From IMG/VR virus record IMGVR_UViG_3300034140_000002, positions 1 to 64,000 of that record: a stretch of DNA of 64,000 nucleotides; one strand, 5' to 3'. This DNA is from a virus. How positions within the stretch are numbered: the first letter of the stretch is position 1; every line of letters begins with the position of its first letter. Positions 13,913 through 22,438 of this stretch are shown piece by piece. The notes under the pieces were generated by a model. It did no database searches and was not told the origin of the DNA. It saw nothing but the letters and a program-made list of their open reading frames with translations. Both the position numbers and the translations under genes were made by a program.

Positions 13913-15650
13913 TACTAATTATGTAATAGGTAAGAACCCTTGTCCTAAATGCCGTAAAGCTGGTAACGATCACAAGGGCGACAACTTCACATTCTACGGG
14001 CAGGGTAAAGGTGGGTTTTGCTTCAGTTGCAATTACGTGCTACCTTCCGACGAGCGCAAAGCTGAACTTGGGTGGAATGAGGATAACAATGACGAAGAGG
14101 AATATGTGAGCACACGAGAAAAGATTACACCTGAAGAAAACGAACGTATCAAGAGTTACACAGGATCGGACGGAAAGGGGTATCGTGGCATTAAAACTGC
14201 TACGAATATCTTTTTCGGCGTTCGCTATGAGTATGACGAAACAACTGGCGAGCCAATTAAGCAGTATATTCCAACGACTGTAGGTGGGGAACTGGCTGGG
14301 TATCGCACTCGCCGCTTCCCGAAAGACTTCGGTGGGCCTATTGGTCAAGTAGGTAAAGAGTGCGACATGATTTTTCAGTTCCGCTTTAAGACTCACAGCA
14401 ACACTGTAATCATCAGTGGTGGCGAGACTAAGGCTCTGAACACTTACCAGATGATTTATGATAATCAGGTTAAGCGTGATAAGCTTGACTATGAGACTAC
14501 TGCTGTAGTGTGCTCTACGTTGGGTGAGAGCGGCGCGGCAAAGCAAGTGGCAGCACAGTATGAGTTCTTCGATCAGTTTAAGAAGATCATTATCTGCATG
14601 GACCAAGACAAAGCTGGTGAGGAGGCTACAGCAGCGTTAGTTAAAGCACTCCCTAAAGGTAAAGTTTGGATTATGAAGATGCGCCACAAGGATGCTGATA
14701 TCTACGTTGAGAAGGGTCACGAGAAGGAATTCATTAGTGACTTCCTTAATACTAAGAAGTATGTTCCTCATGGGATTACTGCGTCTACAGACATAGATCA
14801 GAAGATGGAAGAGTTTCTGATGAAGCCTCGCCTCAGCCTTCCGGCATACCTGCACAAGTTGCAGAAAAAGCTGCGAGGTGGTTTGCCTGTCTGCATCTTC
14901 AATATCCTTTCGGCTTCTGGTACAGGTAAGAGTACCCACGTTGACGCAATGACGCTACACTGGATTCTTAATGAAGATCGCACTGTGGGGATTATTCCAA
15001 TGGAGACTTGCGAGGGTGAGTATGGTGTCAATCTGCTATCGTCCTTTGCAGAAGTTAAAATTAACCTGTTTGAGTCCGTAGAAGAGCGTCTAAACTTCAT
15101 CCGTGATGACGATATTGTGGCGCTTAAGCAGAAGCTGTTTTACCATGAGGATGGTAGCCCGCGTTTCTACATTCTGGATGCTGAGGCTGAATCTCTGCAA
15201 AGTCGTGTGGAATATTTGATTGTCAGTCTTGGTTGCAAGATCATTATCATTGACCCTATTCAGGATGTCTTTGATATGCTTGGTGAAGATGAGCAGGCTA
15301 AGTTCATGGGCTGGATGAAGGGCTGGATGAAGAAAGGTATCACGTTCGTTAATGTGAACCATGCCCGTAAAAATGGTGGCGGCACTAAAGCTAACAGTAA
15401 GGGTGCTGAGCTTTCCGAAGAGGATATGATGGGTTCTTCCACCATCTTCAAGAGTGGCGGTATCAACCTTATCTTGATGCGTAACAAGGACGCTGAAAGC
15501 GAGGAAGAGAAGAACACCACTATCATGAAGCTCTCTAAGGCCCGTGGAGTAGGCGACACGGGTATGGTGGGTAAATACTACTACGAGATGGCTAAACACA
15601 AGCTGTGGGACTTGGACGACTATCTTGCAGAGAATCCTGCACAATTTTAA
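13902..15650 (+). CDS. T7 gp4-like DNA primase-helicase
   Basis: 582 residues, close to the usual 550-650. N-terminal zinc ribbon C14-x2-C17...C40-x2-C43 recognises primer sites. Toprim-type primase region near residues 165-245 contains IISGGETKA and IICMDQDKAGEEA, the acidic metal-binding motifs. RecA-type helicase: Walker A A-S-G-T-G-K-S-T near 337-344, Walker B IIIIDPIQD near 450, and a following N-H-A-R-K motif. It unwinds duplex DNA 5'-3' and primes lagging-strand synthesis with the family A polymerase at 18596. The 11-base overlap with the upstream gene implies translational coupling. Identification is firm. Confidence 0.93.
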   Translation: MTCSTNYVIGKNPCPKCRKAGNDHKGDNFTFYGQGKGGFCFSCNYVLPSDERKAELGWNEDNNDEEEYVSTREKITPEENERIKSYTGSDGKGYRGIKTATNIFFGVRYEYDETTGEPIKQYIPTTVGGELAGYRTRRFPKDFGGPIGQVGKECDMIFQFRFKTHSNTVIISGGETKALNTYQMIYDNQVKRDKLDYETTAVVCSTLGESGAAKQVAAQYEFFDQFKKIIICMDQDKAGEEATAALVKALPKGKVWIMKMRHKDADIYVEKGHEKEFISDFLNTKKYVPHGITASTDIDQKMEEFLMKPRLSLPAYLHKLQKKLRGGLPVCIFNILSASGTGKSTHVDAMTLHWILNEDRTVGIIPMETCEGEYGVNLLSSFAEVKINLFESVEERLNFIRDDDIVALKQKLFYHEDGSPRFYILDAEAESLQSRVEYLIVSLGCKIIIIDPIQDVFDMLGEDEQAKFMGWMKGWMKKGITFVNVNHARKNGGGTKANSKGAELSEEDMMGSSTIFKSGGINLILMRNKDAESEEEKNTTIMKLSKARGVGDTGMVGKYYYEMAKHKLWDLDDYLAENPAQF

Positions 15651-15657
15651 ATAGTCC

Positions 15658-15686
15658 TTGCGGAGCCTCAACAACTCCGCTATAAT
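15658..15686 (+). promoter_or_regulatory. Sigma70 promoter with inverted repeat in the spacer
   Basis: TTGCGG, 17 bases, TATAAT (perfect -10); start near 15693. The spacer and -35 edge form GCGGAG-9-CTCCGC (15660-15680), which could be an operator or, read as RNA from upstream, a short terminator hairpin. It drives the 15718 onward genes. Confidence 0.75.
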
Positions 15687-15717
15687 TCTTACACAGTAAC
15701 CAAACAAGGAAAACAAG

Positions 15718-15912
15718 ATGAATCTCCGAGACGCAATTGCAATTGAAACCTTGAAGATACTTATGAGTAGCACTGAAGCAGAACAAGGCACACATAACAT
15801 GGACGGCTCTGAAGAAGAAGCCGAAGAATGTGCAGACTTTTATGACAACATGGCACGTGGAGCATACTTAATGGCGGACGCTATGATACGTGTACGGGAG
15901 GAAGCGAAATGA
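15718..15912 (+). CDS. Acidic helical hypothetical protein, 64 aa
   Basis: First gene after the promoter at 15658. Acidic, helical (EEEAEECADFYDNMARGAYLMADAMIRVREEAK). AAGGAAAACAAG precedes the start. Function unknown. Confidence 0.65.
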   Translation: MNLRDAIAIETLKILMSSTEAEQGTHNMDGSEEEAEECADFYDNMARGAYLMADAMIRVREEAK

Positions 15913-16088
15913 AAATTCAATACTGGTGTTCCATCGGCTTCGGCCCAAAAATTGTTGCCGAGTTTGATACTTACGAAGACTTTGGCATACCTGACGAAGA
16001 TTGGAATGAGATGTCTGACGAAGAGAAAGAAGATGGCTTGGAAGACTGGGCTATGCAACATGTATCTTACGGAATTAAGGAACTCTGA
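15909..16088 (+). CDS. DUF7167-like small protein, 59 aa
   Basis: Frame linked to both neighbours (ATGA before, TGATG after). The sequence has a W-N-E-M-S-D-E-E-K-E-D-G...A-M-Q-H pattern, which I associate with small phage proteins of the DUF7167 type; that assignment is from memory. Very acidic. Confidence 0.6.
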   Translation: MKIQYWCSIGFGPKIVAEFDTYEDFGIPDEDWNEMSDEEKEDGLEDWAMQHVSYGIKEL

Positions 16089-16279
16089 TGCCAACCGTAA
16101 CCATAGGGTCAACATTTGGGCAAGCTCTTTGCAAGCACTTTGGACTACCTCTAGACCAAGTGTCGCAACATCTCACAGTCAACGCTGGGGCAGGCGAAAT
16201 ATTCGGAGTGACGCTGGACATTGCACTCACAGGTGATGACGTTATGCATATTGGACTTATTATGAAGGAAGCAAAATGA
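16088..16279 (+). CDS. Hypothetical protein, 63 aa
   Basis: Starts in a TGATG overlap. Beta-type protein (MPTVTIGSTFGQALCKHFGLPLDQVSQHLTV...) with a C-terminal hydrophobic strand. No family recognised. Confidence 0.65.
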   Translation: MPTVTIGSTFGQALCKHFGLPLDQVSQHLTVNAGAGEIFGVTLDIALTGDDVMHIGLIMKEAK

Positions 16280-16527
16280 CACTTAAACAAACTCGACAAC
16301 AAATTCTCCTTAACCGTAAAATACTGTCTACCATGTACGCAACACTTGCAGATGTTAAAGCTGACAAGCGTCATTGGGACTATGTAGGTAACATCGAGGC
16401 AGAATACGCTGCACACAATTACCTGAAATGGCTTCGTAAGCAAATCGCCTCTCTTGTGGTACTTCAGAAGGCTTTGAAGGCTGACTTGGCTTGGACTCTG
16501 GCTATCGACGCGGCTAGCCGGGCATGA
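16276..16527 (+). CDS. Hypothetical helical protein, 83 aa
   Basis: Almost all helix and Lys/Leu-rich (TRQQILLNRKILSTMYATLADVKADKRHW... LRKQIASLVVLQKALKADLAW). Possible coiled-coil dimer. It overlaps the HD-domain gene. Confidence 0.65.
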   Translation: MTLKQTRQQILLNRKILSTMYATLADVKADKRHWDYVGNIEAEYAAHNYLKWLRKQIASLVVLQKALKADLAWTLAIDAASRA

Positions 16528-17042
16528 GCAATTCCCGCATCAAGCTCCTCTCAGGCGGGTTCTTTGACTTCATTGACATTGAAAACAGCACGTACACTGT
16601 TGAGGACATAGCACACAACCTTAGCCACATCTGCCGCTACACAGGTGCTGTAGAACAATTTTACAGCGTAGCACAGCATAGTGTTATTGTAAGTCACTGT
16701 GTACCTCCAGAACACGCTTTGAGCGGCTTGATGCATGATGCTAGCGAAGCATTCATGTCCGACCTTAATAGCCCTCTGAAGGCGCTCATGAAGCCCTATA
16801 AGGCTCTGGAAAAGAAAGTCGAGAAGGAAATCTTCGGACGGCTTAATCTACCCTTTCCTATGAAGAGCAGTGTTAAGGTGGCAGATGTGGCTGTATTCAT
16901 GGCTGAGAATCGTGACCTGCGGGGCATTCACTCAGAGGTGGGAGATATTGAAGCTTACGATAAGCGGATTGTCCCTTGGACAGCAGCTAAGTCTAAGAAG
17001 GAATTCCTTAAACGTTATAACGAATTGACGGAGAAAAAATAA
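16524..17042 (+). CDS. HD-domain hydrolase, YfbR-like
   Basis: 172 residues. Motifs: A-Q-H-S-V (first metal His), L-M-H-D-A-S-E-A-F-M (HD pair and catalytic Glu), and late V-A-D-V-A-V-F-M-A-E (final Asp). The arrangement matches small HD phosphohydrolases such as the 5'-nucleotidase YfbR; the sequence S-P-L-K after the HD block is also typical for phage members. Probable role is dephosphorylation of a deoxynucleotide to adjust pools; substrate unproven. Confidence 0.8.
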   Translation: MSNSRIKLLSGGFFDFIDIENSTYTVEDIAHNLSHICRYTGAVEQFYSVAQHSVIVSHCVPPEHALSGLMHDASEAFMSDLNSPLKALMKPYKALEKKVEKEIFGRLNLPFPMKSSVKVADVAVFMAENRDLRGIHSEVGDIEAYDKRIVPWTAAKSKKEFLKRYNELTEKK

Positions 17043-17140
17043 TGGTAGCTATTTTTGCATTTTTTGTGTGCTGCGCGTACAATGCGCCTTGGTACATCTT
17101 CCTGTTAGGCTTCATGTGCCTGCTGATGGATAGTAATTGA
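17042..17140 (+). CDS. Tiny membrane peptide, 32 aa
   Basis: TAATG overlap at the start. Nearly all hydrophobic, with two short segments (AIFAFFVCCAY and WYIFLLGFMCLLM). Supported by position and overlaps more than by sequence. Confidence 0.5.
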   Translation: MVAIFAFFVCCAYNAPWYIFLLGFMCLLMDSN

Positions 17141-17141
17141 T

Positions 17142-17324
17142 ATGAATATTTGGCAATCTGTGGAGTGCGATGCTTGGTCGAGAAACTTCAACTACGAGGA
17201 TTATCTATATTTTCATATGAAGTCGGGTGACCTTGGTAGGGTGTTCACACGACAGGGCTATGAAGCTTTCTGCGAGTTAATCAACTCTGAAATGGAAAGG
17301 GACATGAATGAAGCTTTTCTTTAA
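17142..17324 (+). CDS. Hypothetical protein, 60 aa
   Basis: Aromatic-rich, acidic (MNIWQSVECDAWSRNFNYEDYLYFHMK). Starts one base after the preceding stop and overlaps the next gene by 17 bases. Function unknown. Confidence 0.6.
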   Translation: MNIWQSVECDAWSRNFNYEDYLYFHMKSGDLGRVFTRQGYEAFCELINSEMERDMNEAFL

Positions 17325-17700
17325 AGCGAAAGATGGCGGTCCCGAGTCTAAAGTGACAGGGTATTGGCTCATTGAGAGTAAGCGCTTCTTTTCAATCGCC
17401 CTGCTCCGCTTCGACAAAGGTAGCCGCGAGGCTTTCCATACGCATGCGTTCAATGCTGTGAGTTGGGTGTTGTGGGGTGGCTTGAAAGAGCATGTCCTTA
17501 ATCTGCCACTTAAACTGTTTGCGTATGGCCCGAGTCTTAAGCCTATTATCACACCTCGTGACCGCTTCCATCGTGTGTTCGGTATGGCAGACGTAACATG
17601 GGCACTAACCTTTCGCGGCCCTTGGGACGCAACTTGGAAAGAATGGCTCCCTGCTGAGGATAAGGAAATTACATTGACGAATGGGAGGGTGGTTGTATGA
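17308..17700 (+). CDS. Cupin-like protein, 130 aa
   Basis: Contains a cupin pattern: E-A-F-H-T-H-A-F-N-A-V-S-W-V-L-W-G-G (metal-binding H-x-H and a following Gly turn) and a second His in F-H-R-V (residue about 90). A single cupin barrel is expected. Role in phage biology unknown; such proteins appear in several phages without a proven function. Confidence 0.6.
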   Translation: MKLFFKAKDGGPESKVTGYWLIESKRFFSIALLRFDKGSREAFHTHAFNAVSWVLWGGLKEHVLNLPLKLFAYGPSLKPIITPRDRFHRVFGMADVTWALTFRGPWDATWKEWLPAEDKEITLTNGRVVV

Positions 17701-18176
17701 CTAAACATGTAATCTACGAAGAATTAGAGGAAAGTGATTGGATTTGCGCCCTCGAAGATAAAACTGTTGAAGAGGCTATTCAGTGGCTTAGTGACTACCA
17801 GCGCGACTACGTGCTAGAGGTAGACTACAATTGGGACAGTAAGGATGGTAAAATCACAGTAGCTCGTATGGAGACAGACGAAGAAGAACACGCTCGTGAG
17901 AACGCAGCAGCTATAGCGGAAGCTAAGAAGCTTGCTGATAAGGCTGTGCAAGAGAAAGCTATGGCTGCATACGAAGAGAGCCTTCTGCAAAGCAAAGTGG
18001 CAATGGACGTTGCTGTGTGGGCTTACCTAGAGAAACACAAAGATAATCCTCGTAAGGGTGACTTGGGCAACCTTTATCGTGCTAAGATTAACCTTGAACA
18101 AGCAGGTCATGGGCCGGGAAGTATTGCTGCCAAGGGTATTGAGGAATGCATGGAGAGGCTTGAAAATGGCACCTGA
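17697..18176 (+). CDS. Hypothetical helical protein, 159 aa
   Basis: N-terminal 60 residues are mixed alpha/beta (EEAIQWLSDYQRDYVLEVDYNWDSKDGKITVARME); the centre is a long Ala/Glu/Lys helix (EEHARENAAAIAEAKKLADKAVQEKAMAAYEESLLQ) with coiled-coil character. No family recognised. Confidence 0.65.
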   Translation: MTKHVIYEELEESDWICALEDKTVEEAIQWLSDYQRDYVLEVDYNWDSKDGKITVARMETDEEEHARENAAAIAEAKKLADKAVQEKAMAAYEESLLQSKVAMDVAVWAYLEKHKDNPRKGDLGNLYRAKINLEQAGHGPGSIAAKGIEECMERLENGT

Positions 18177-18588
18177 ATGCATGTTGGATAAAGCTTGGCA
18201 AGCTGCTGTAGCTTATCATGGCGATCAAATGTACGGAGGTAGGCCGTATGCTTGGCATCTTGTACAAGTGGCAAACAGTTTGGATGCTTACAGTGCTGAG
18301 CATATTGCCGTGGCATATTTGCATGACATCCTAGAGGACACTGCGTACACTGAGGAAGATTTGCGCATGACGTTTCCACAAGATGTGGCCGATGCTGTGG
18401 TGGCTATGACGAAGGTGGATGGCGAGGAGTACGGAGATTACATTCAAAAAGTGATTGATAACGATATTGCCCATGTTGTCAAGATGTACGATACTATCTG
18501 CAACCTGCAAGAGAGTTTGAATACACAACAGTGGCGAAGAGTGCTGAAGTATTCAAGTCAATTGGCAATGCTGGCTAGACATAAATAG
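18166..18588 (+). CDS. MESH1-like (p)ppGpp hydrolase
   Basis: 140 residues. The start is the ATG with GAGAGG seven bases upstream. HD-type pattern of RelA/SpoT hydrolase domains: Y-G-G-R-P-Y-A-W-H31, H53-D54-I-L-E57-D58-T, and V-K106-M-Y-D109-T-I-C-N113. These correspond to the substrate-binding Arg, metal-binding His, HD and ED residues, and the K-x-x-D-x-x-x-N motif. The length matches single-domain small alarmone hydrolases; no synthetase, TGS or ACT domain is present. It probably removes the 3'-diphosphate of ppGpp, or a related nucleotide, and could blunt the host stringent response. The exact substrate is inferred. Confidence 0.8.
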   Translation: MAPECMLDKAWQAAVAYHGDQMYGGRPYAWHLVQVANSLDAYSAEHIAVAYLHDILEDTAYTEEDLRMTFPQDVADAVVAMTKVDGEEYGDYIQKVIDNDIAHVVKMYDTICNLQESLNTQQWRRVLKYSSQLAMLARHK

Positions 18589-18595
18589 GAGAGCT

Positions 18596-21025
18596 ATGCG
18601 TGTAGTTTTTGATAATGAAACGAACGGATTTTTGGATCACACAAGTATCGACTACACTGCAAGTCCCTATAAGTTGTTGGGTTCTTATAAACTGCATTGT
18701 ATCGCTGCTAAGGACATTGACACGGGCGAGATTTACACATTTGTGCAAGGGGAGTGCTACACAAAGTTTGTAGAGTGGAGCAAGAAAGTGACTATGTTCA
18801 TTGGTCACAATATCATTAACTTTGACATGCTAGTTCTCAAGTTGGCTCTTGGTTTGAATTACACAATCGGAGATATTGACACGTTTGATGGCCGTCCTGT
18901 TGTGATCTTCGATACGATGATTGCTAGCAAAGTATTGAATCCAGACCGTTACGGTGGTCATTCTATTGAAGCTTGGGGCAAGACTCTCGGCCTTGAGAAA
19001 ATTGACTGGCGCAGCAAAGCTATCGAAATCGGTCTTATCCAAGCTAACGATCCTGACGGAGCAGAGTTTCAGACGTATCACCCTGAGATGCTTGTATACA
19101 ATATTCGTGACGTAGAAGTGAATCACAAAGTGTACAATGCGTTGCTTAAAGAGTGGGGCGACTGGCCTTGGCAAGATGCTTTTAAGCTTGAGCAGAAGGT
19201 AGCAGAGATTATCACTCGCCAACAGCACCGTGGATTCTGGTACGATAAGAAGCTTGCTGAAGAGTGTGTGCGAGATTTGGATATTAAGATGGAAGAGATT
19301 CGCAATATTGTGGAACCTCTTATTCCTCCGCGTCCTCTTGCTAAGACTAAGCAGGCGTTGTACACTCCGACGAAAACGCAGTTTCTTAAATCGGGAGTGC
19401 CTAACACGCACATTAAGAACTTCATCGCCAAACATGGAGGTGTGCTAGAGAAGCGAGATGGCAGCTATTTTACAACGCTGTTTGGCAAGGAACACAAACT
19501 GCCAATTCCTTGTGAGCCTCTGGTTGCCACAGAACCGGGAAAGCTGAGCAGCAGCGCTGGGGATAGTGCCCACATCAAGGGCTGGCTTATGACGGAGTTT
19601 AAGTGGAACCCTTCGCAATACAAGGAGCGAGACTTAACCTGTGATAGTAAGAAAAAGAAAATTAGTCAAGAGAAGTTTGAAGCTGCTGTAGAGAAGTATG
19701 TAGAACAAACGTTGGCTTCGCCCTTCTGTCATGATCGTTGCTACGAATTAGAAGTGAAGCCTCACAGATTACGGGATAAGTTGCTTAATCATGACATCAA
19801 GCGACCTCTTAAAGTGTACACTAACCCTACGCTCACTGTTGGGCAGGAGAAGGAAATTGACCCTAATCTTTTGGCTATTGCAGATAAGTTTCCTCATGCA
19901 AAGCTTGTGTCTGATTACTTCACCTATACTCACCGTAGGAACAGCATTCTTGGCGGTGGTGTGGACCCTGACGATGATGAGGAGGAACCAGAGAAAGGCT
20001 TCTTGAGTGAGCCACGGCTTGAGCTAGACGGACGTATTCCTACTCCTGCTGGCACTTGTGACGCGGCAACAAGTCGCATGAAACATCGCAGAGTAGCCAA
20101 CATAAGTAGAACTAGCAGTTTGTACGGTAAGCAAATGCGCTCGCAGTTTGGAGTAGATTTGGAGGATGGCTTTCTGCAAATGGCTTTCGACTTTGACAGC
20201 TTGGAAGCTAAGATGGAAACTCATGCTGTATTCAAGTATCCGGGTGGGCCTGAGTATGGTGTGAGTCTTACGGCTGAGAAGCCTAACGATTGTCACTCAG
20301 TATTGGCACGAGCTATTACAGAGATGTTGGGACGAGAGTTTCCCCGGCAGTCTGCTAAGCCTGTCAAGTACGGTTGCAGTTATAATGCACAGCCTAAGCG
20401 TGTAGCAAAGACAGTGGGCTGCTCTCTGGAGGATGGTAACGTTATTTTCGATGCATTCTGGCTGCAAGCTGCACCTCTGAAGTTGCTCAAAGAAGCTATG
20501 CAGAAGTATTGGGAAGGACCGGGACAGAAGAAATTCATCCCAGCTATTGACAAGCGTAAGCTGCCAATCCGTTCCAAGGGTAACGTGATTAACAGTTATC
20601 TACAAAGTGCTGGTGTTATATGTGCTAAACGTGCTATGGTGATGCATGATAAGATGTTGGAAGATGAAGGTCTGTTAGTAGACTTCTTTGCAGACGATTG
20701 GAAGAACAAAGATTTCTGTCAACAGATGATCGCGTATCATGATGAGGCTCAGTACGAAGTTAGGCGCACGGCTGTGACGTTCAAAACGTTTATGATTGGT
20801 GATGACGAGAAGGCTGCGGAAAAGGCTGCGAAGGCTTTTAAGGCTGTTCAGACCGATAAAGTATGGTCTGACGTAGGCCACACAGATAAAATGTATTACG
20901 TGGCTTACAACCGCGCTGGAGAGCTTGCAACAGAGGCTGTGCGTATGTCGGGAGAGTATTACAACTTGAACGTGGAGCTTACAGCAGGCTACATGATCGG
21001 CACTAACTGGGCAACTTGTCACTAG
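18596..21025 (+). CDS. Family A DNA polymerase with 3'-5' exonuclease
   Basis: 809 residues. Exonuclease motifs: ExoI F-D-N-E-T-N, ExoII H-N-I-I-N-F-D, ExoIII Y-N-I-R-D. Polymerase motifs: A F-D-F-D-S-L-E-A-K (residue about 532), B K-P-V-K-Y-G-C-S-Y (about 590-600), C Y-H-D-E-A (about 714). The T7-type layout (exo plus pol, no 5' nuclease) goes with the primase-helicase at 13902. The enzyme replicates phage DNA; a separate FEN-like exonuclease is at 26871. AGGAG precedes the ATG. Insertions of about 100 residues around 320-470 relative to T7 gp5 may hold the processivity-factor contact. Confidence 0.93.
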   Translation: MRVVFDNETNGFLDHTSIDYTASPYKLLGSYKLHCIAAKDIDTGEIYTFVQGECYTKFVEWSKKVTMFIGHNIINFDMLVLKLALGLNYTIGDIDTFDGRPVVIFDTMIASKVLNPDRYGGHSIEAWGKTLGLEKIDWRSKAIEIGLIQANDPDGAEFQTYHPEMLVYNIRDVEVNHKVYNALLKEWGDWPWQDAFKLEQKVAEIITRQQHRGFWYDKKLAEECVRDLDIKMEEIRNIVEPLIPPRPLAKTKQALYTPTKTQFLKSGVPNTHIKNFIAKHGGVLEKRDGSYFTTLFGKEHKLPIPCEPLVATEPGKLSSSAGDSAHIKGWLMTEFKWNPSQYKERDLTCDSKKKKISQEKFEAAVEKYVEQTLASPFCHDRCYELEVKPHRLRDKLLNHDIKRPLKVYTNPTLTVGQEKEIDPNLLAIADKFPHAKLVSDYFTYTHRRNSILGGGVDPDDDEEEPEKGFLSEPRLELDGRIPTPAGTCDAATSRMKHRRVANISRTSSLYGKQMRSQFGVDLEDGFLQMAFDFDSLEAKMETHAVFKYPGGPEYGVSLTAEKPNDCHSVLARAITEMLGREFPRQSAKPVKYGCSYNAQPKRVAKTVGCSLEDGNVIFDAFWLQAAPLKLLKEAMQKYWEGPGQKKFIPAIDKRKLPIRSKGNVINSYLQSAGVICAKRAMVMHDKMLEDEGLLVDFFADDWKNKDFCQQMIAYHDEAQYEVRRTAVTFKTFMIGDDEKAAEKAAKAFKAVQTDKVWSDVGHTDKMYYVAYNRAGELATEAVRMSGEYYNLNVELTAGYMIGTNWATCH

Positions 21026-21033
21026 GAGAAGAG

Positions 21034-21114
21034 ATGGAAAAAGACTACGCATGGAATGGATATCGCTGGCAGCGCATTCCTAATGAAGCATACACGGAGG
21101 ATTACAATGATTAA
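21034..21114 (+). CDS. Tiny acidic peptide, 26 aa
   Basis: MEKDYAWNGYRWQRIPNEAY...; AGGAG lies eight bases before the ATG and the reading frame overlaps the next gene. Too short for any family assignment; supported by a good ribosome binding site and by filling the gap after the polymerase. Confidence 0.5.
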   Translation: MEKDYAWNGYRWQRIPNEAYTEDYND

Positions 21115-21493
21115 AACTAACACAAAACAAATGATTGACGTAGGCGACTTCAACACTCTTGTAGAGAAAACCTACGGACGCCCTTACAACTTCCAGCAAC
21201 AAGATGGTTGCAAGGAGCGTCAGAATGTTAACATCACTGTACCAGAGGGTGCATACGATTTTGAGAATGACACCATTCCAGAAGAAGTTAATGGCGAGGA
21301 AATGGGCGTAAGCTTTGCAGCGTGGCTTGCTCGTGATCCTCAAGAATGGAGTGGGAAAGAAGGTTCAAAAAGTTTTATGCGCTCCTTATTCTGGGAACGC
21401 AATTTCTACCCAGATGTGCAAATGGTTGTCAACGACTTGCACGCTAAAGGGTTGTTCCCGGCTGGCGAGTATGTTATTAACATTGATTGGTGA
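21107..21493 (+). CDS. Hypothetical protein, 128 aa
   Basis: Start MIKTNTKQMIDVGDFNTLVEKTYGRPYNF behind CGGAGG; earlier in-frame starts lie within the previous peptide. The mixture of W (AAWLARDPQEW) and D/E residues suggests a soluble globular protein. Unknown family. Confidence 0.7.
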   Translation: MIKTNTKQMIDVGDFNTLVEKTYGRPYNFQQQDGCKERQNVNITVPEGAYDFENDTIPEEVNGEEMGVSFAAWLARDPQEWSGKEGSKSFMRSLFWERNFYPDVQMVVNDLHAKGLFPAGEYVINIDW

Positions 21494-21496
21494 TAT

Positions 21497-21709
21497 ATGA
21501 AAGTTAAAGAATTAATAGCAGCCCTACAACTCTGCGACCAAGAATTAGAAGTGTACAGCTATTGCGATCACGGACAAAGCCCCGAGAAGGCTGATGTCCC
21601 AAGCATGATTTACACCACTGAGGATGCATTCTGCTTGTGGGACGAATACTCTCATGACGCTGATGACGCAGATGAGTATGGATACACTCATAAGGCTATC
21701 ATGCTATGA
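21497..21709 (+). CDS. Hypothetical acidic protein, 70 aa
   Basis: MKVKELIAALQLCDQELEVYSYCDHGQSPE... has the shape of a widespread phage family in which a K-E-L-I-x-x-L helix is followed by a V-Y strand and acidic tail. Function unknown. Confidence 0.65.
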   Translation: MKVKELIAALQLCDQELEVYSYCDHGQSPEKADVPSMIYTTEDAFCLWDEYSHDADDADEYGYTHKAIML

Positions 21710-21849
21710 CTAACACACGAGTACAAGGGTATCGAGATTACTACGATGGCATCTACGATTGCCCATATAGCCATGAAACAGAGCACGAACTCTGGAGTGA
21801 TTGGTGTGACGGCCAAATGGAAGCTGAGTGCGAGGACGAAGGTAAATGA
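21706..21849 (+). CDS. Ribosome modulation factor (RMF)-like protein, 47 aa
   Basis: Motif G-Y-R-D-Y-Y-D-G-I-Y-D-C-P-Y followed by L-W-S-D-W-C-D-G matches the G-Y-x-A-G...C-P-Y...W-x-x-G-W pattern of E. coli RMF. RMF blocks the ribosome near the anti-Shine-Dalgarno and dimerises 70S particles in starvation. Phage relatives are known but their action is not. ATGA overlaps on both sides. Unlike RMF the protein is acidic, so direct rRNA binding is uncertain. Confidence 0.55.
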   Translation: MTNTRVQGYRDYYDGIYDCPYSHETEHELWSDWCDGQMEAECEDEGK

Positions 21850-22031
21850 CAGAAATGCTCCTAACAGATGCAGAAGTGTTGCTTGTCCTTATGGACAGGA
21901 AGCGCTGTGCGGACATACTATTTATTACTGAAATGCGTAAAACCTGCCAGCACGATTGGGCTTACATCGGGCATGGGCATAGCGATGATATGTACGAATG
22001 CAGCCTTTGTGGTGAAACTAAGTGGGAGTGA
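21846..22031 (+). CDS. Small zinc-finger-like protein, 61 aa
   Basis: C-terminal 30 residues have C-x-H-x(5)-H-x-H-x(5)-C-x-x-C, consistent with a single zinc knuckle. The N-terminal half is a helix. ATGA overlap upstream. Role unknown; nucleic-acid binding possible. Confidence 0.6.
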   Translation: MTEMLLTDAEVLLVLMDRKRCADILFITEMRKTCQHDWAYIGHGHSDDMYECSLCGETKWE

Positions 22032-22034
22032 ATG

Positions 22035-22238
22035 ATGACTGACTACAGTGTGTTAGAAATTTGGCATAACCCAAAAACTATCGAACAAGCTTTAAGTATC
22101 GCACGGGACAGTATAAGGTTCTCCCGCGTAAAAGAATCTTACTTCACAAATTATGCTACATTTGAGCCACATGTGTGGGTCGTGGATGCTATTTGTTGTG
22201 CCCTCTCTGGTCAATATTATATCCTTGAAGACTCATGA
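22035..22238 (+). CDS. Hypothetical protein, 67 aa
   Basis: Two ATGs abut; the second has the better spacing to GGAG. Sequence TDYSVLEIWHNPKTIEQALSIARDSIRF is soluble and alpha/beta. No family recognised. Confidence 0.6.
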   Translation: MTDYSVLEIWHNPKTIEQALSIARDSIRFSRVKESYFTNYATFEPHVWVVDAICCALSGQYYILEDS

Positions 22239-22438
22239 TGACTGACGAATTTGACATGTTTTTAGCAGTACAACGAGAAGAGGTTAGTTATTATGCTTTT
22301 CAGAAGTGGATGACAGAGCAGAGGGAAAATGTTGACGAAGAACTCTGGCAGCGCATCTACGACCAAGGATACGGCGACGGCAGTACCCAGTCTTGGGAAG
22401 ACGCCTATGTAGCTGCTAAAGAAGAACTGGGCGTATAG
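22235..22438 (+). CDS. Hypothetical acidic protein, 67 aa
   Basis: ATGA overlap start. Helical, W- and E-rich (FQKWMTEQRENVDEELWQRIYDQGYGDGSTQSWEDAY). No family recognised. Confidence 0.6.
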   Translation: MMTDEFDMFLAVQREEVSYYAFQKWMTEQRENVDEELWQRIYDQGYGDGSTQSWEDAYVAAKEELGV

